NCBI RefSeq assembly: GCF_000702325.1
Contig: NZ_KL370891.1
Span: 1,879,306 to 1,943,305, forward strand
DNA from: Thiomicrorhabdus sp. Milos-T2
GTDB lineage: Bacteria; Pseudomonadota; Gammaproteobacteria; Thiomicrospirales; Thiomicrospiraceae
Direction: 5' to 3'
Length of the DNA stretch: 64,000 nt
This document shows positions 43,575-52,535 of the stretch, one piece after another. The notes under the pieces were generated by a model. That model was not told the origin of the DNA. It made no database searches and was given only the letters and a program-made list of their open reading frames with translations. The translations under genes and the position numbers were made by a program. The first letter of the stretch is position 1; each line of letters begins with the position of its first letter.

Positions 43575-46403
43575 TTATGCAAAGTGACGAACTTCTCCGT
43601 TGCCCTCTACGTTATCTACACAACGCTGACATAGTTCTGGATGCTCAGCAATTTTGCCAACTTCTTCACGGTGGTGCCAGCAACGTGCACATTTTTGATG
43701 TTCAGTTGCTCCCGCGTCAATCCAAAGACCAGGTAGGTCAGATTCAATTGAAGAATCTGTTTTATCTGCTAACGGTTTAAGGGTTGCTTCAGATGTAATT
43801 AAGACAAAACGTAGCTCTTCTTCTAGTTTGCTTAATTTTTCAAACAGTGCATCATCACAATACAGCGTTACTTCAGCCGTTAAAGAACCTTTAATGACTT
43901 TGTCTTTACGTAACTGTTCTAGCTGTTTAGATACCGCTGAGCGAACTGAAATCATCTCTTCCCAATAGGCTGAATTCATTTCCGTATTTTCATCTAATGC
44001 GGTTAGCCCTTGGTACCAAGTCGCTACAAAAACCGTCTCGGTACGTTCACCTGGTAAGTGCTTCCAAATCTCTTCAGCGGTGAAGCTTAAGATTGGAGCC
44101 ATCCAACGAGTTAGGGCTTCTACAATATGATATAGGGCCGTTTGGGCAGAACGACGAGGCAGTCCATCTGCTTTACACGTGTATTGACGGTCTTTAATGA
44201 CATCTAAATAGAATGAACCTAGTTCAATTGAACAGAATTGTGTCATAGCTTGATAGATATTGTGGAAGTTGTAGCTATCATAAGCTTCAGTAATTTCTTG
44301 CTGAAGTTTAGCCGCGTGACCAATTGCCCACTTATCTAATGGCAATAAATCATCGTAAGCGACCATATCTGTTTCTGGGTTAAAGCCATTGATGTTAGCC
44401 ATTAAGAAACGTGCCGTATTACGAATACGACGGTATGAATCTGCGGTACGGCTAATGATTTCATCTGAAACGGTCATTTCATAACGGTAATCTGCGGCCG
44501 AAATCCAAAGACGTAGAATATCTGCCCCTAACTTATTAGCAATTTGCTGAGGGGCAACGACGTTACCTTTAGATTTAGACATTTTTTTACCGTCTTTATC
44601 TACGGTAAAACCATGGGTTAAAACTTGTTTATAAGGTGCTTGACCATCTGTTGCTAAAGCCGTTAATAGTGAAGACTGGAACCAGCCACGATGTTGGTCA
44701 GAACCTTCTAAATATAAATCTGCCGGAGCTTGTAGCTCATCACGTTGCCCTAAAACGGTAAAGTGAGAGATACCAGAATCAAACCAAACATCTAAGATAT
44801 CGGTGACTTGTTCATAGTCATCTGCTTCGGCACCTAATAAGGATGCCACATCTAAGTCATACCAAGCGTCAATGGATTTTTCTTCGACCATTTTAGCAAT
44901 TTGTTCCATCAACTCAGTCGTACGTGGATGCATCTCACCCGTTACTTTATGCACAAAAATAGCAATGGGAACACCCCAGAAACGTTGACGAGAGATACAC
45001 CAGTCTGGACGACCATCAATCATCCCTTCAATACGGTTTTGACCCCACTCAGGAACCCATTCTACTTTTGGAATGGCTGCTAATGCTTTATCACGTAAAC
45101 CACCCTCTGTCATAGAAATAAACCACTGTGGTGTGGCACGGAAAATTAATGGCGTTTTTGTACGCCAGCAATGTGGGTAACTGTGTTCAATCACTTCAAT
45201 GTGCACTAACGCTTTATGTTCTTTTAAAACTTCAAGAACATGGTCATCGACTTTAAGTACATTCTCACCTTCAAACAGTGGCGTACCCGCAACATAGTTA
45301 CCGTTACCATCTACCGGGCAATCCACTTCTAGGTCATATTTGAGACCAACCTGAAAATCTTCTACCCCGTGACCTGGAGCGGTATGTACACAACCTGTAC
45401 CAGCTTCAGTAGTGACATGCTCGCCTAAGATTAGTGGCACAATACGGTCATAAAATGGGTGTTGTAAACGAATTAAATCAAACTGATCTCCGCGACCATA
45501 GGCAATAACGTTATATTTATCAAAGCCCCATTTATCCATGCTGTCTTTGATCATAGCCTCGGCAAGGAATAGACGTTCTGGACCATTTTCGCCATTTACT
45601 TGTACCACAGAATATTCTAACTCTGGGTTAATTGAAACGGCTTGGTTGGCAGGTAATGTCCAAGGCGTTGTTGTCCAAATCACTACAGATAAAGGACCTT
45701 CACCAGTGTGATCTTCTACATGATGACAACGTTTAAAAAAGGCTTCTTCATCAATCACTGGAAAACGAACATCAATCGATTTAGAGCGTTTGTTTTCATA
45801 TTCCACTTCTGCTTCAGCTAAAGCAGAACGGCCGCCTACTGACCAATAAACCGGTTTAGTTCCTTTAACAAGGTGTCCGTTTTCAATAATTTTAGCTAGA
45901 GCACGAATTTCATTGGCTTCGAATTTAAAATCTTTAGTTAGATATGGGTTTTCCCAGTCGGCCATCACTCCTAAACGTTGAAAGTCAGCCATTTGGCCTT
46001 CAACTTGTTTTTGAGCATAAATACGACACTCTTCACGGAATTCAGTCGCCCCAATTTTTTGGCCAACTTTACCTTTTTTCTTTTCTACGTTTAGCTCAAT
46101 GGGTAAACCATGACAATCCCAACCGGGAACTAAAGGAGCATCAAAACCACTTAAACCTTTAGACTTAACAATCATATCTTTTAAAACTTTATTTACCGCA
46201 TGGCCAATATGAATATCACCATTTGCGTACGGAGGCCCATCATGCAAAATAAACTTAGGTCGCCCTTCCATGTGTTTACGCACAGTTTGGTATAACGAAT
46301 CTGATAACCAAGCCTCTACTTGTTTAGGCTCACGGTTAGGCAAACTTCCCTTCATTGGAAAGTCTGTTTCAGGAAGGTTCAAAGTCGGTTTATAGTCTGT
46401 CAT
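43575..46403 (-). CDS. ileS: Isoleucyl-tRNA synthetase
   Basis: This class I synthetase charges tRNA-Ile, 942 residues. HIGH lies at 65-68 ([14 protein letters not shown]) and KMSKS near 607 ([11 protein letters not shown]). The editing domain is between them ([18 protein letters not shown]). The C-terminal zinc site has [14 protein letters not shown]...LCQRC, typical of bacterial-type IleRS sensitive to mupirocin. It lies between ribF and lspA as in E. coli, but the ribF-ileS gap of 112 bp contains a TIR remnant. Independent promoters are possible. Confidence 0.97.
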   Translation of the reverse strand: MTDYKPTLNLPETDFPMKGSLPNREPKQVEAWLSDSLYQTVRKHMEGRPKFILHDGPPYANGDIHIGHAVNKVLKDMIVKSKGLSGFDAPLVPGWDCHGLPIELNVEKKKGKVGQKIGATEFREECRIYAQKQVEGQMADFQRLGVMADWENPYLTKDFKFEANEIRALAKIIENGHLVKGTKPVYWSVGGRSALAEAEVEYENKRSKSIDVRFPVIDEEAFFKRCHHVEDHTGEGPLSVVIWTTTPWTLPANQAVSINPELEYSVVQVNGENGPERLFLAEAMIKDSMDKWGFDKYNVIAYGRGDQFDLIRLQHPFYDRIVPLILGEHVTTEAGTGCVHTAPGHGVEDFQVGLKYDLEVDCPVDGNGNYVAGTPLFEGENVLKVDDHVLEVLKEHKALVHIEVIEHSYPHCWRTKTPLIFRATPQWFISMTEGGLRDKALAAIPKVEWVPEWGQNRIEGMIDGRPDWCISRQRFWGVPIAIFVHKVTGEMHPRTTELMEQIAKMVEEKSIDAWYDLDVASLLGAEADDYEQVTDILDVWFDSGISHFTVLGQRDELQAPADLYLEGSDQHRGWFQSSLLTALATDGQAPYKQVLTHGFTVDKDGKKMSKSKGNVVAPQQIANKLGADILRLWISAADYRYEMTVSDEIISRTADSYRRIRNTARFLMANINGFNPETDMVAYDDLLPLDKWAIGHAAKLQQEITEAYDSYNFHNIYQAMTQFCSIELGSFYLDVIKDRQYTCKADGLPRRSAQTALYHIVEALTRWMAPILSFTAEEIWKHLPGERTETVFVATWYQGLTALDENTEMNSAYWEEMISVRSAVSKQLEQLRKDKVIKGSLTAEVTLYCDDALFEKLSKLEEELRFVLITSEATLKPLADKTDSSIESDLPGLWIDAGATEHQKCARCWHHREEVGKIAEHPELCQRCVDNVEGNGEVRHFA

Positions 46404-46488
46404 TATCTAACTTCACATGTTAAGAGGGCAGGTTTGATTGCCCTAAATTAAAATTTTAAAATTTATTTAAATCTGTTTTATCTATTAA

Positions 46489-46507
46489 AGATCTTTGCAA
46501 AGGTCTT
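46489..46507. repeat. Fused pair of MITE ends (scar)
   Basis: AAGATCTTTGCAAAGGTCT is two TIR tips of the GAGACCTTTGCAC family joined tail to tail without a middle. It may be an internally deleted copy. It is 9 bp from the end of ribF. Confidence 0.55.
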
Positions 46508-46515
46508 AATTAGTT

Positions 46516-47469
46516 TTAATCTATTAGATTAAAGTATTCTTTTGCTTTGTTAGCGTCTTGAGCAATCTGTTTTTTTAAGGCATCTAAGCCGTCAAACTTC
46601 ATTTCTGGACGAATAAATTGCTCTAAGTTTACTTGCACATGGGAGCCATAGAGGTCTTTATCCCAGTTAAAAAGGTGTACTTCAATTGAAGGTCGTAGGC
46701 CATCAACAGTTGGGCGCAACCCCAAATTAGCCACCCCTGGCCAGGCTTTATCTGCAATACCGTCAACACTTACCGAAAATACACCTTGCACCGGCATTTG
46801 GGTTCTTTTAGGGTTAAGATTTAATGTTCTAAAACCAATGGTTCGACCAAGTTTTTGGCCATGAATCACGCGTCCATTAAAACTAAAGTTACCGCCAAGT
46901 AATGCCTTAGCCTCTACCAAGTTAGGTTGTGGAGTTTCGCTTAAGGCTTGACGAATACGTGTGCTACTAACCCGTTCGGCCTGCACCCCAAAGGTTGGCA
47001 TATCATTAACACTAAAACCATGTGCATTACCCGCTTGCTGTAAAAAGCTAAAGTCACCTTGGCGTTGCTTACCAAACTTAAAATCATCACCCACAACAAG
47101 GTGCTTAATTTTAAGACCATCAATTAATATTTGTTTAACAAATTGCTCAGCCGTTAACCCTGCAAATTTGGCGTTAAAACGCACACACAAAACATAGTCG
47201 ATATCGGTTTGTTGAAATGCATGCATTTTTTCACGCAAATTCATTAATCTAACAGGGGCTTTTTCGGGGGCAAAAAACTCAATGGGCAATGGTTCAAATA
47301 TCATAACCACACTAGGTAAACCTAGCATTTTTGCCTTTTGATTTACCGCTTTTAATACCTGCTGATGCCCTAAGTGCACGCCATCAAAATTACCGATAGT
47401 TAATACACAGCCTTGTGCAAGTTGGCTTTGAAAACCAGGTAAATTGTGTAAGCCGCGAATTAACTGCAT
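46516..47469 (-). CDS. ribF: Bifunctional riboflavin kinase / FAD synthetase
   Basis: RibF phosphorylates riboflavin to FMN and adenylylates it to FAD. It has 317 residues. The N-terminal nucleotidyltransferase has TIGNFDGVHLGHQQVLK and VVGDDFKFGKQRQGDF, ending with VSSTRIRQAL. The C-terminal kinase has GRVIHGQKLGRTIGFRTLNL and GVANLGLRPTVDG. GGAAC precedes the ATG. It lies in the conserved murJ-ribF-ileS-lspA order, although a MITE copy now separates it from murJ. Confidence 0.96.
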   Translation of the reverse strand: MQLIRGLHNLPGFQSQLAQGCVLTIGNFDGVHLGHQQVLKAVNQKAKMLGLPSVVMIFEPLPIEFFAPEKAPVRLMNLREKMHAFQQTDIDYVLCVRFNAKFAGLTAEQFVKQILIDGLKIKHLVVGDDFKFGKQRQGDFSFLQQAGNAHGFSVNDMPTFGVQAERVSSTRIRQALSETPQPNLVEAKALLGGNFSFNGRVIHGQKLGRTIGFRTLNLNPKRTQMPVQGVFSVSVDGIADKAWPGVANLGLRPTVDGLRPSIEVHLFNWDKDLYGSHVQVNLEQFIRPEMKFDGLDALKKQIAQDANKAKEYFNLID

Positions 47470-47579
47470 GCGTTCCGTATTCTGTTTAAAATCAAACCGT
47501 AAATTATAGCCTATTGAAGACGCTAACTTTTTGTAAATCTTTTAAAAAACCCGTTTTTTCACGCTTAAATTAATTTAAT

Positions 47580-47738
47580 GAGACCTTTGCACGAGATAGG
47601 TGCGAAAGAAAAATGAGGAAAAATTTTCCTAATTGAGGCAAAAAATGCTGGGAATAGCTAGCTATTCACAAGTTTTTTAACAAAAATTAGGTGAATTTTT
47701 ACCATTTTTATTCGTGCATACTCTCTTGCAAAGGTCTC
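47580..47738. mobile_element. MITE-like element, copy 6 (short form)
   Basis: This copy is 159 bp, in the orientation of copy 1 but with the short middle. It carries more base changes than copies 1-5 (TTGAGGCAAAAAATGCTGGG before TAGCTAGCTA). The flanks TTAAT/TTTAT agree at four of five. It lies between murJ and ribF. Confidence 0.8.
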
Positions 47739-47765
47739 TTTATGAGACCTTTTGGTTTTTAAGTT

Positions 47766-47777
47766 ACCAGGCCTGGT
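47766..47777. repeat. 12-bp palindrome ACCAGGCCTGGT, copy 13
   Basis: Exact copy in the murJ-ribF spacer, just beyond MITE copy 6. Confidence 0.9.
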
Positions 47778-47862
47778 CGTTTTAAACTTCTTGAATTTGC
47801 ATCACTGAACGATGAATGGCGGCATTACCATCAATATAAATAATCAATATTAACGGGTTTTA

Positions 47863-49398
47863 TTAATTTGTTTTATTCACCAGCTTTCTAGGATTAAGCC
47901 CAACTGCCATTAACACCACCGCATAAAGCACAATTGAACCGATTACTAAGCCAAATAACCAAGCTAATCTTAACCACACGTCAAAACTATGCCATAGCTC
48001 AACAGATGGAGAAAGCACTACCAAAAAGGCAATTAACACCACATTAGCTAAGCCAACTTGAAGACTTAATTTGCGCCAACCAGCCATAGGTTTAAATACC
48101 TGTTGTTTGGTTAAATACCAATAAAGCAGTCCAGAATTCACAAAGGCAGAAACCGTTGTTGCCGCCGCTAATCCAACATGTGCAAAAGGGCCTATTAGAA
48201 TTAAATTTAAAATGGTATTTGTTACTAAAGCCACCACAGCGACTTTTACAGGGGTTTTCATGTCTTTACGCGCGTAAAAAGCCGGGGCTAAAATTTTAAC
48301 CAAAATAAAACCTAATAAACCAAATGAGTAAGCCATTAAACTCATACTCGACATGGTCGCATCCTGGGCAGTAAACGCGCCATAATAAAACAGTGTCGTA
48401 ATCAAAGGTTCTGCCAAAATCAATAACCCTAAGGTAGCCGGTAAGCCAATAACTAACACTAGACGTAATGCACTATCTATATCTTCTTGAAAACCTTGCC
48501 AATTTTGATTAGCCGCTTTTTTAGACAGGCCTGGTAACACTACCGTGGCTAAAGCCACACCAAAAACCCCTAAGGGAAACTCCATTAAACGATCAGAATA
48601 ATACAACCACGAAACAGAACCGGTCACTAAAAATGAAGCCAAAACAGTATCGATTAATAAATTGATTTGTGCAACAGAAACCCCAAATAAAGCTGGTAAC
48701 ATTAAACGTTTAACATCATCAACCCCCGCATCTTTTTGACGTGTTGGATGCGGTAGTAAATCTAACTTGTATAAAAATGGTAGGTGAAAGAGTAACTGCA
48801 CAACACCAGCAACTAACACCCCCCAAGCCAATGCCATTACCGGTACATCCAATAAAGGCGCAACCCATATTGCAAAGCTAATTAACACTAAGTTTAAAAA
48901 TACGGGGGTAAACGCAGGTACTGCAAATTGGTTATAAGTATTCATAATGGCAGATGAAAATGCTACCAATGAAATCAACAATAAATAAGGAAAGGTAATC
49001 GATAACATATCGGAGGCTAAGGCAAATTTTTCAGGCTCATTCATAAACCCAGGGGCAAAGACCATCATCCATAAAGAGGAACCGAATACCCCAAAAGCCG
49101 TCAATAGCAATAATACCCCGCCTAACCTAAAACTAATGGCATTGACTAAATGCTTAACGGCTGCATGACCACGCTTCTCTTTTGCTTCAGCTAAAACCGG
49201 AACAAAAGCTTGTGAAAACGCGCCTTCTGCAAATAGTCTTCTAAAAAAATTGGGGATTTTAAAGGCAACAAAAAAGGCATCCGCCCCCATGCTGGCACCA
49301 AAATAACGAGCAATAATGACATCACGCACAAACCCTAAAACGCGTGAAATCATGGTCATTCCACCTACGGTTGCCGTGGCTTTAATAATACGTTTCAA
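47863..49398 (-). CDS. murJ: Lipid II flippase MurJ
   Basis: MurJ moves lipid II across the inner membrane for peptidoglycan synthesis. The 511 residues form about 14 membrane helices. It begins ATATVGGMTMISRVLGFVRDVIIARYFGASMGADAFFVAFKIPNFFRRLFAEGAFSQAFVPV, the signature start of the family, with the Arg residues of the central cavity. The start codon is TTG at 49398, with GGAAA six bases upstream; no ATG fits. It follows rpsT and DUF3817 on the same strand. Confidence 0.96.
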   Translation of the reverse strand: MKRIIKATATVGGMTMISRVLGFVRDVIIARYFGASMGADAFFVAFKIPNFFRRLFAEGAFSQAFVPVLAEAKEKRGHAAVKHLVNAISFRLGGVLLLLTAFGVFGSSLWMMVFAPGFMNEPEKFALASDMLSITFPYLLLISLVAFSSAIMNTYNQFAVPAFTPVFLNLVLISFAIWVAPLLDVPVMALAWGVLVAGVVQLLFHLPFLYKLDLLPHPTRQKDAGVDDVKRLMLPALFGVSVAQINLLIDTVLASFLVTGSVSWLYYSDRLMEFPLGVFGVALATVVLPGLSKKAANQNWQGFQEDIDSALRLVLVIGLPATLGLLILAEPLITTLFYYGAFTAQDATMSSMSLMAYSFGLLGFILVKILAPAFYARKDMKTPVKVAVVALVTNTILNLILIGPFAHVGLAAATTVSAFVNSGLLYWYLTKQQVFKPMAGWRKLSLQVGLANVVLIAFLVVLSPSVELWHSFDVWLRLAWLFGLVIGSIVLYAVVLMAVGLNPRKLVNKTN

Positions 49399-49435
49399 AA
49401 GCTATTTCCGTTATTGAATCAAGGTTAGAGTAAAA

Positions 49436-49451
49436 GAGACCTTTGCAAGAG
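49436..49451. repeat. Single MITE end near the murJ start
   Basis: GAGACCTTTGCAAGAG is one terminal repeat of the family with one change and no partner nearby. It lies 37 bp upstream of the murJ TTG. Confidence 0.55.
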
Positions 49452-49478
49452 TCGGAGATGTAAAGTTTAAGGAGAGCC

Positions 49479-49757
49479 TTACGATAAAGGTTTAAGCACT
49501 TTACTCTTGTATACAAAGGTACCAAATGGCACTAAAGAAGCAAAAAAACCAAGAAAACCTTTAACTTCAGAAAGATGCCCTTTGCCTACATGATAGAACA
49601 AAATAAGATTAAAAGCGATAAACAAACCACCATGCGCACGCCCTACTAGACTCACCGCTTCTGGCATTCCATAGTGATACTTAAGCGGCATCGCCACAAA
49701 TAACAGCAGCAATAAAGAAGTCCCTTCCAATAATGCCATAAATTTCAAAAACTTCAT
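49479..49757 (-). CDS. DUF3817-family small membrane protein
   Basis: The protein has 92 residues and three membrane segments (about 4-25, 38-58 and 65-85). The family pattern is EGTSLLLLLFVAMPLKYHYGMPEAVSLVGRAHGGLFIAFNLILFY, with a conserved His in RAHG. Function is not established; relatives occur as single genes or fused to other membrane proteins. AAGGTAAGG precedes the ATG. It sits between rpsT and murJ on the same strand, 80 bp from murJ. Confidence 0.8.
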   Translation of the reverse strand: MKFLKFMALLEGTSLLLLLFVAMPLKYHYGMPEAVSLVGRAHGGLFIAFNLILFYHVGKGHLSEVKGFLGFFASLVPFGTFVYKSKVLKPLS

Positions 49758-49782
49758 AAACCTTACCTTTTCCTAGACAATA

Positions 49783-49807
49783 AAAAACCGGGCAAAACCC
49801 GGTTTTC
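49783..49807 (-). terminator. rpsT terminator
   Basis: On the minus strand ACCGGG-TTTTG-CCCGGT followed by six T. It lies 134 bp after rpsT and 26 bp before the DUF3817 gene. Confidence 0.85.
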
Positions 49808-49818
49808 TAATCAATCAA

Positions 49819-49936
49819 TTTATAGCGGATTTTTGTTTCTAAAGTGCGGCTGTTCATGGCTTAAATTGTGAGCTTACAAATGTAAGTGAACAATTTGTAA
49901 CGCCGAACAGTCGTGCTTCAGGAGCAAAAAGACCTA
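49819..49936. repeat. Long hairpin element after rpsT
   Basis: TTTATAG...AAGTGCGGCTGTTC...GGC pairs with GCCGAACAGTCGTGCTT...CTATAAA. The apex is GTGAGCTTACAAATGTAAGTGA, one base different from the apex in the purD leader. It fills the space between the rpsT stop and its terminator. Confidence 0.75.
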
Positions 49937-49940
49937 TAAA

Positions 49941-50204
49941 TTAAGCCATCGCTTTGATGCGAGCATTGATTCTGCTTTTTGAACGAGCTGCTTTGTTCTT
50001 AGCAATAATGCCTTTACGAGCCATACCATCTAATTTTGACTGAGCTGAACGGAAAGCAACGTTTGCTGCTTCTTTATCACCAGCTTCAATTGCTGCTAGA
50101 ACTTTTTTAACTGCTGTACGCATGTCTGAACGTTGTGCAACGTTCTTGATACGACTCTTCTCTGCTTGACGTGCGCGCTTTGCTGCTTGTGCTGAATTAG
50201 CCAT
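49941..50204 (-). CDS. rpsT: 30S ribosomal protein S20
   Basis: S20 binds 16S rRNA and helps assemble the small subunit. The 87 residues are highly basic ([21 protein letters not shown]...[16 protein letters not shown]), the same size as in E. coli. GGAGA precedes the ATG. In many Gammaproteobacteria rpsT lies divergent from or next to murJ-ribF-ileS, as here. A promoter -10-like TATAAT at 50274-50279 lies in the end of MITE copy 7; I could not find a convincing -35 box with it. Confidence 0.97.
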   Translation of the reverse strand: MANSAQAAKRARQAEKSRIKNVAQRSDMRTAVKKVLAAIEAGDKEAANVAFRSAQSKLDGMARKGIIAKNKAARSKSRINARIKAMA

Positions 50205-50267
50205 TTTTATTTCTCCCGAAATATTATTTTTACGTGTTAACGATCCGTAGACCTATCATTAACATTT

Positions 50268-50428
50268 GAGACTATTATATGAGTCAGGGTTGGTATAAAA
50301 ATGTGGAAAAATTTTTACTGGTTGAGGCAAAAAATGCAGGGAATAGCTAGCTATTCTCAATTTTTTTAACAAAAAGCAGTAAAATTTTAACCATTTTTAG
50401 CCAACCAATTGACTCTTATAACAGTCTC
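50268..50428. mobile_element. MITE-like element, copy 7 (diverged ends)
   Basis: The middle matches the short form (GCAGGGAATAGCTAGCTATTC), but the ends are different: GAGACTATTATATGAGTC at the left, matched by GACTCTTATAACAGTCTC at the right. No flanking duplication is visible. It is an older or separate subfamily, directly upstream of rpsT. Confidence 0.7.
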
Positions 50429-50685
50429 AATTAACACAACATTGCTCTATGCGTACACAGAAACAATGACTACGATGTAATAAGAGCGAAGATTATCCAC
50501 ATTTATTAACTTACGGTCAAGTAAATCAATTATTTTATTTTAAAAATAATAACTTACCCGATATCGATAATGTATAGTTTTCCATAAGGCATATCATTCT
50601 TAGTAGATTTCATAATCACTAATATTTAGTAAACGATGGCTCATTCTAAAGATTTTGGTCAAGAGATATGTCTGATAGTGAGATA

Positions 50686-51387
50686 TTATTGATTGGAAGT
50701 TTCAAACACGACCTTTTTATCTTGAATTTTCATTACTCTATTGCAATATTGCAACATACGATCATCATGCGTAACCATAATAATCGCCACATTCTGCTCT
50801 TTGGCAATTTTTTTTAACATCATAACGACATCAGTTGAACGACTCATATCCAGGGCTGCTGTTGGTTCATCTGCCAAGATTATTTCTGGGTTATTCATTA
50901 ATGCTCTTGCAATTGCAACACGTTGATTTTGCCCACCGCTAAGCTGTGAGGGCATTGCTTCTTCTTTTTCTGCAATATCGAAGTATTGCAACAACTCTCG
51001 TGCTTTTTGCTTTGCTTCAGTTTCATTCACTTTATTAGTTTGAGGAAGGAGAATTAGGTTATCCATGATATTCAAAAAAGGGATTAAATAATGTGCCTGA
51101 AAAATAAAGCCTATCTTTTCACGACGAATTTTACGCGTCTCTTTCGTAATCCACTTATTATCGTAGACCTTTTGTTCACCTAACCAAATCTTTCCTGCAC
51201 TTGGAGCATCAACACACCCTAGCATCATTAACAACGTAGTTTTACCTGCACCACTAGGTGCAATAAGGGCAACAAGCTCACCCTTATAAACTTCAAAATT
51301 TGCATCATGAATAACATCTACTAAAGTATCGTCTGCACCGAAATGTTTGTTTAAAGATACTACTTTAATTGCTATTTCTTGTTTCAT
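50686..51387 (-). CDS. ABC transporter ATP-binding protein (MacB/DevA type)
   Basis: This is the ATPase of an export ABC complex, 233 residues. Walker A is APSGAGKTTLLMMLG, the signature LSGGQNQRVAIARAL, Walker B IILADEPTAALD, and the switch His is in VTHD. The sequence groups with the LolD/MacB/DevA ATPases that drive mechanotransmission rather than transport through the membrane. GGAGG precedes the ATG. It lies two bases after the permease gene; the three genes of the row form one operon. Confidence 0.93.
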   Translation of the reverse strand: MKQEIAIKVVSLNKHFGADDTLVDVIHDANFEVYKGELVALIAPSGAGKTTLLMMLGCVDAPSAGKIWLGEQKVYDNKWITKETRKIRREKIGFIFQAHYLIPFLNIMDNLILLPQTNKVNETEAKQKARELLQYFDIAEKEEAMPSQLSGGQNQRVAIARALMNNPEIILADEPTAALDMSRSTDVVMMLKKIAKEQNVAIIMVTHDDRMLQYCNRVMKIQDKKVVFETSNQ

Positions 51388-51389
51388 TT

Positions 51390-52535
51390 TTACCCTCCTA
51401 CCGCGGCTGAAGGATCTGCATTAATAACCTTTTTGACACCAATAAATGAAGCAATTGTAGACATCAATATAACAATACCAAAAAGAAGCCATGCATCTTG
51501 AATCTCAAGCAATACATTTTTAGGGAATTTACTGTAAATCAGATGAGAAAAAATATTACCAAATACAAAAGCTAAAAATCCAAGTAATAATGTTTCTTCA
51601 ATAATCATTCTAATAATGATTGAATTAGGTAAACCAATTAACTTCATGATTGAAATTTCTTTCATTTTCTCCAAAGTCATCGTATAGATAATTAAGGCAA
51701 TAATGATGGTAGAAACCCCAACTAAAATTACGGTAAAAAGACCTATTTGTTTTGATGCTTTTTCAACCACAAACTTGGTTAATACATATTCTTGTTGCGC
51801 TTTAGTGTAGACACTTTTATGTTGCCAATGTCGGATGTCTGCCGCTACTTTATCTGCATCATAACCTGGTTTAAGTGTGGCAATCACCGCATTAACCAAA
51901 TGAGAATCCTTATTCACAATACCACGCGCTCTATCAGTTTGAATACGCTTATTGCTATAGGTAAACTGCAATTCCTTTGCATCTTGCAAACTTATATAGA
52001 CTAATGGGTCCCCACCCGAAGTGACCGTGCCATGGGTAATACCAACAACGGTATAAAAATTACGACCTAATTTAATTTTATCATTAAGTTTATATTGCGT
52101 TTTATCACTTACCACAATTTCATAGTGGTTATTATTTAATATTCTGCCAGCAATTAATCTATTCGGGTTTATAGGATTAATGTCACCATAAACATCGTAG
52201 CCTATCGCCATAACCCCCAAATGGCTTCCCGCGATAGGGAGCTGAAGATTTTGGAAAGTAATGGCTTCAGATTTATCAATACCTTCTTTACTTTTTATAG
52301 TGTATTTTAAGTCTTCGGGTATTCTTGATGCCTCCGCAAATGGGCCTAAAGTATTTTCTTGAACAACCCATAAATCAACATTTAAGTCATTTAAAACGAC
52401 ATTTGCATTGGCAATCATCCCGCGGTACACACCCATCATGATTAATACAATACCAAGCAACATTCCCACACCCATTGCTGTAACAATAAACTTACCGAGT
52501 GTATGTTTTATATCTTCTTTAGCTAAATAAATCAT
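51390..52535 (-). CDS. ABC transporter permease, FtsX/MacB type (DevC-like)
   Basis: The protein has 381 residues with one N-terminal membrane helix (about 14-37), a large periplasmic MacB-PCD-like domain (about 40-255) and three more helices (about 262-285, 310-335, 345-370). EKMKEISIMKLIGLPNSIIIRMIIEE is the typical FtsX-family coupling segment. The single periplasmic domain and size resemble DevC, the cyanobacterial glycolipid exporter permease. Its ATG overlaps the adaptor stop (ATGA). Substrate unknown. Confidence 0.88.
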   Translation of the reverse strand: MIYLAKEDIKHTLGKFIVTAMGVGMLLGIVLIMMGVYRGMIANANVVLNDLNVDLWVVQENTLGPFAEASRIPEDLKYTIKSKEGIDKSEAITFQNLQLPIAGSHLGVMAIGYDVYGDINPINPNRLIAGRILNNNHYEIVVSDKTQYKLNDKIKLGRNFYTVVGITHGTVTSGGDPLVYISLQDAKELQFTYSNKRIQTDRARGIVNKDSHLVNAVIATLKPGYDADKVAADIRHWQHKSVYTKAQQEYVLTKFVVEKASKQIGLFTVILVGVSTIIIALIIYTMTLEKMKEISIMKLIGLPNSIIIRMIIEETLLLGFLAFVFGNIFSHLIYSKFPKNVLLEIQDAWLLFGIVILMSTIASFIGVKKVINADPSAAVGG

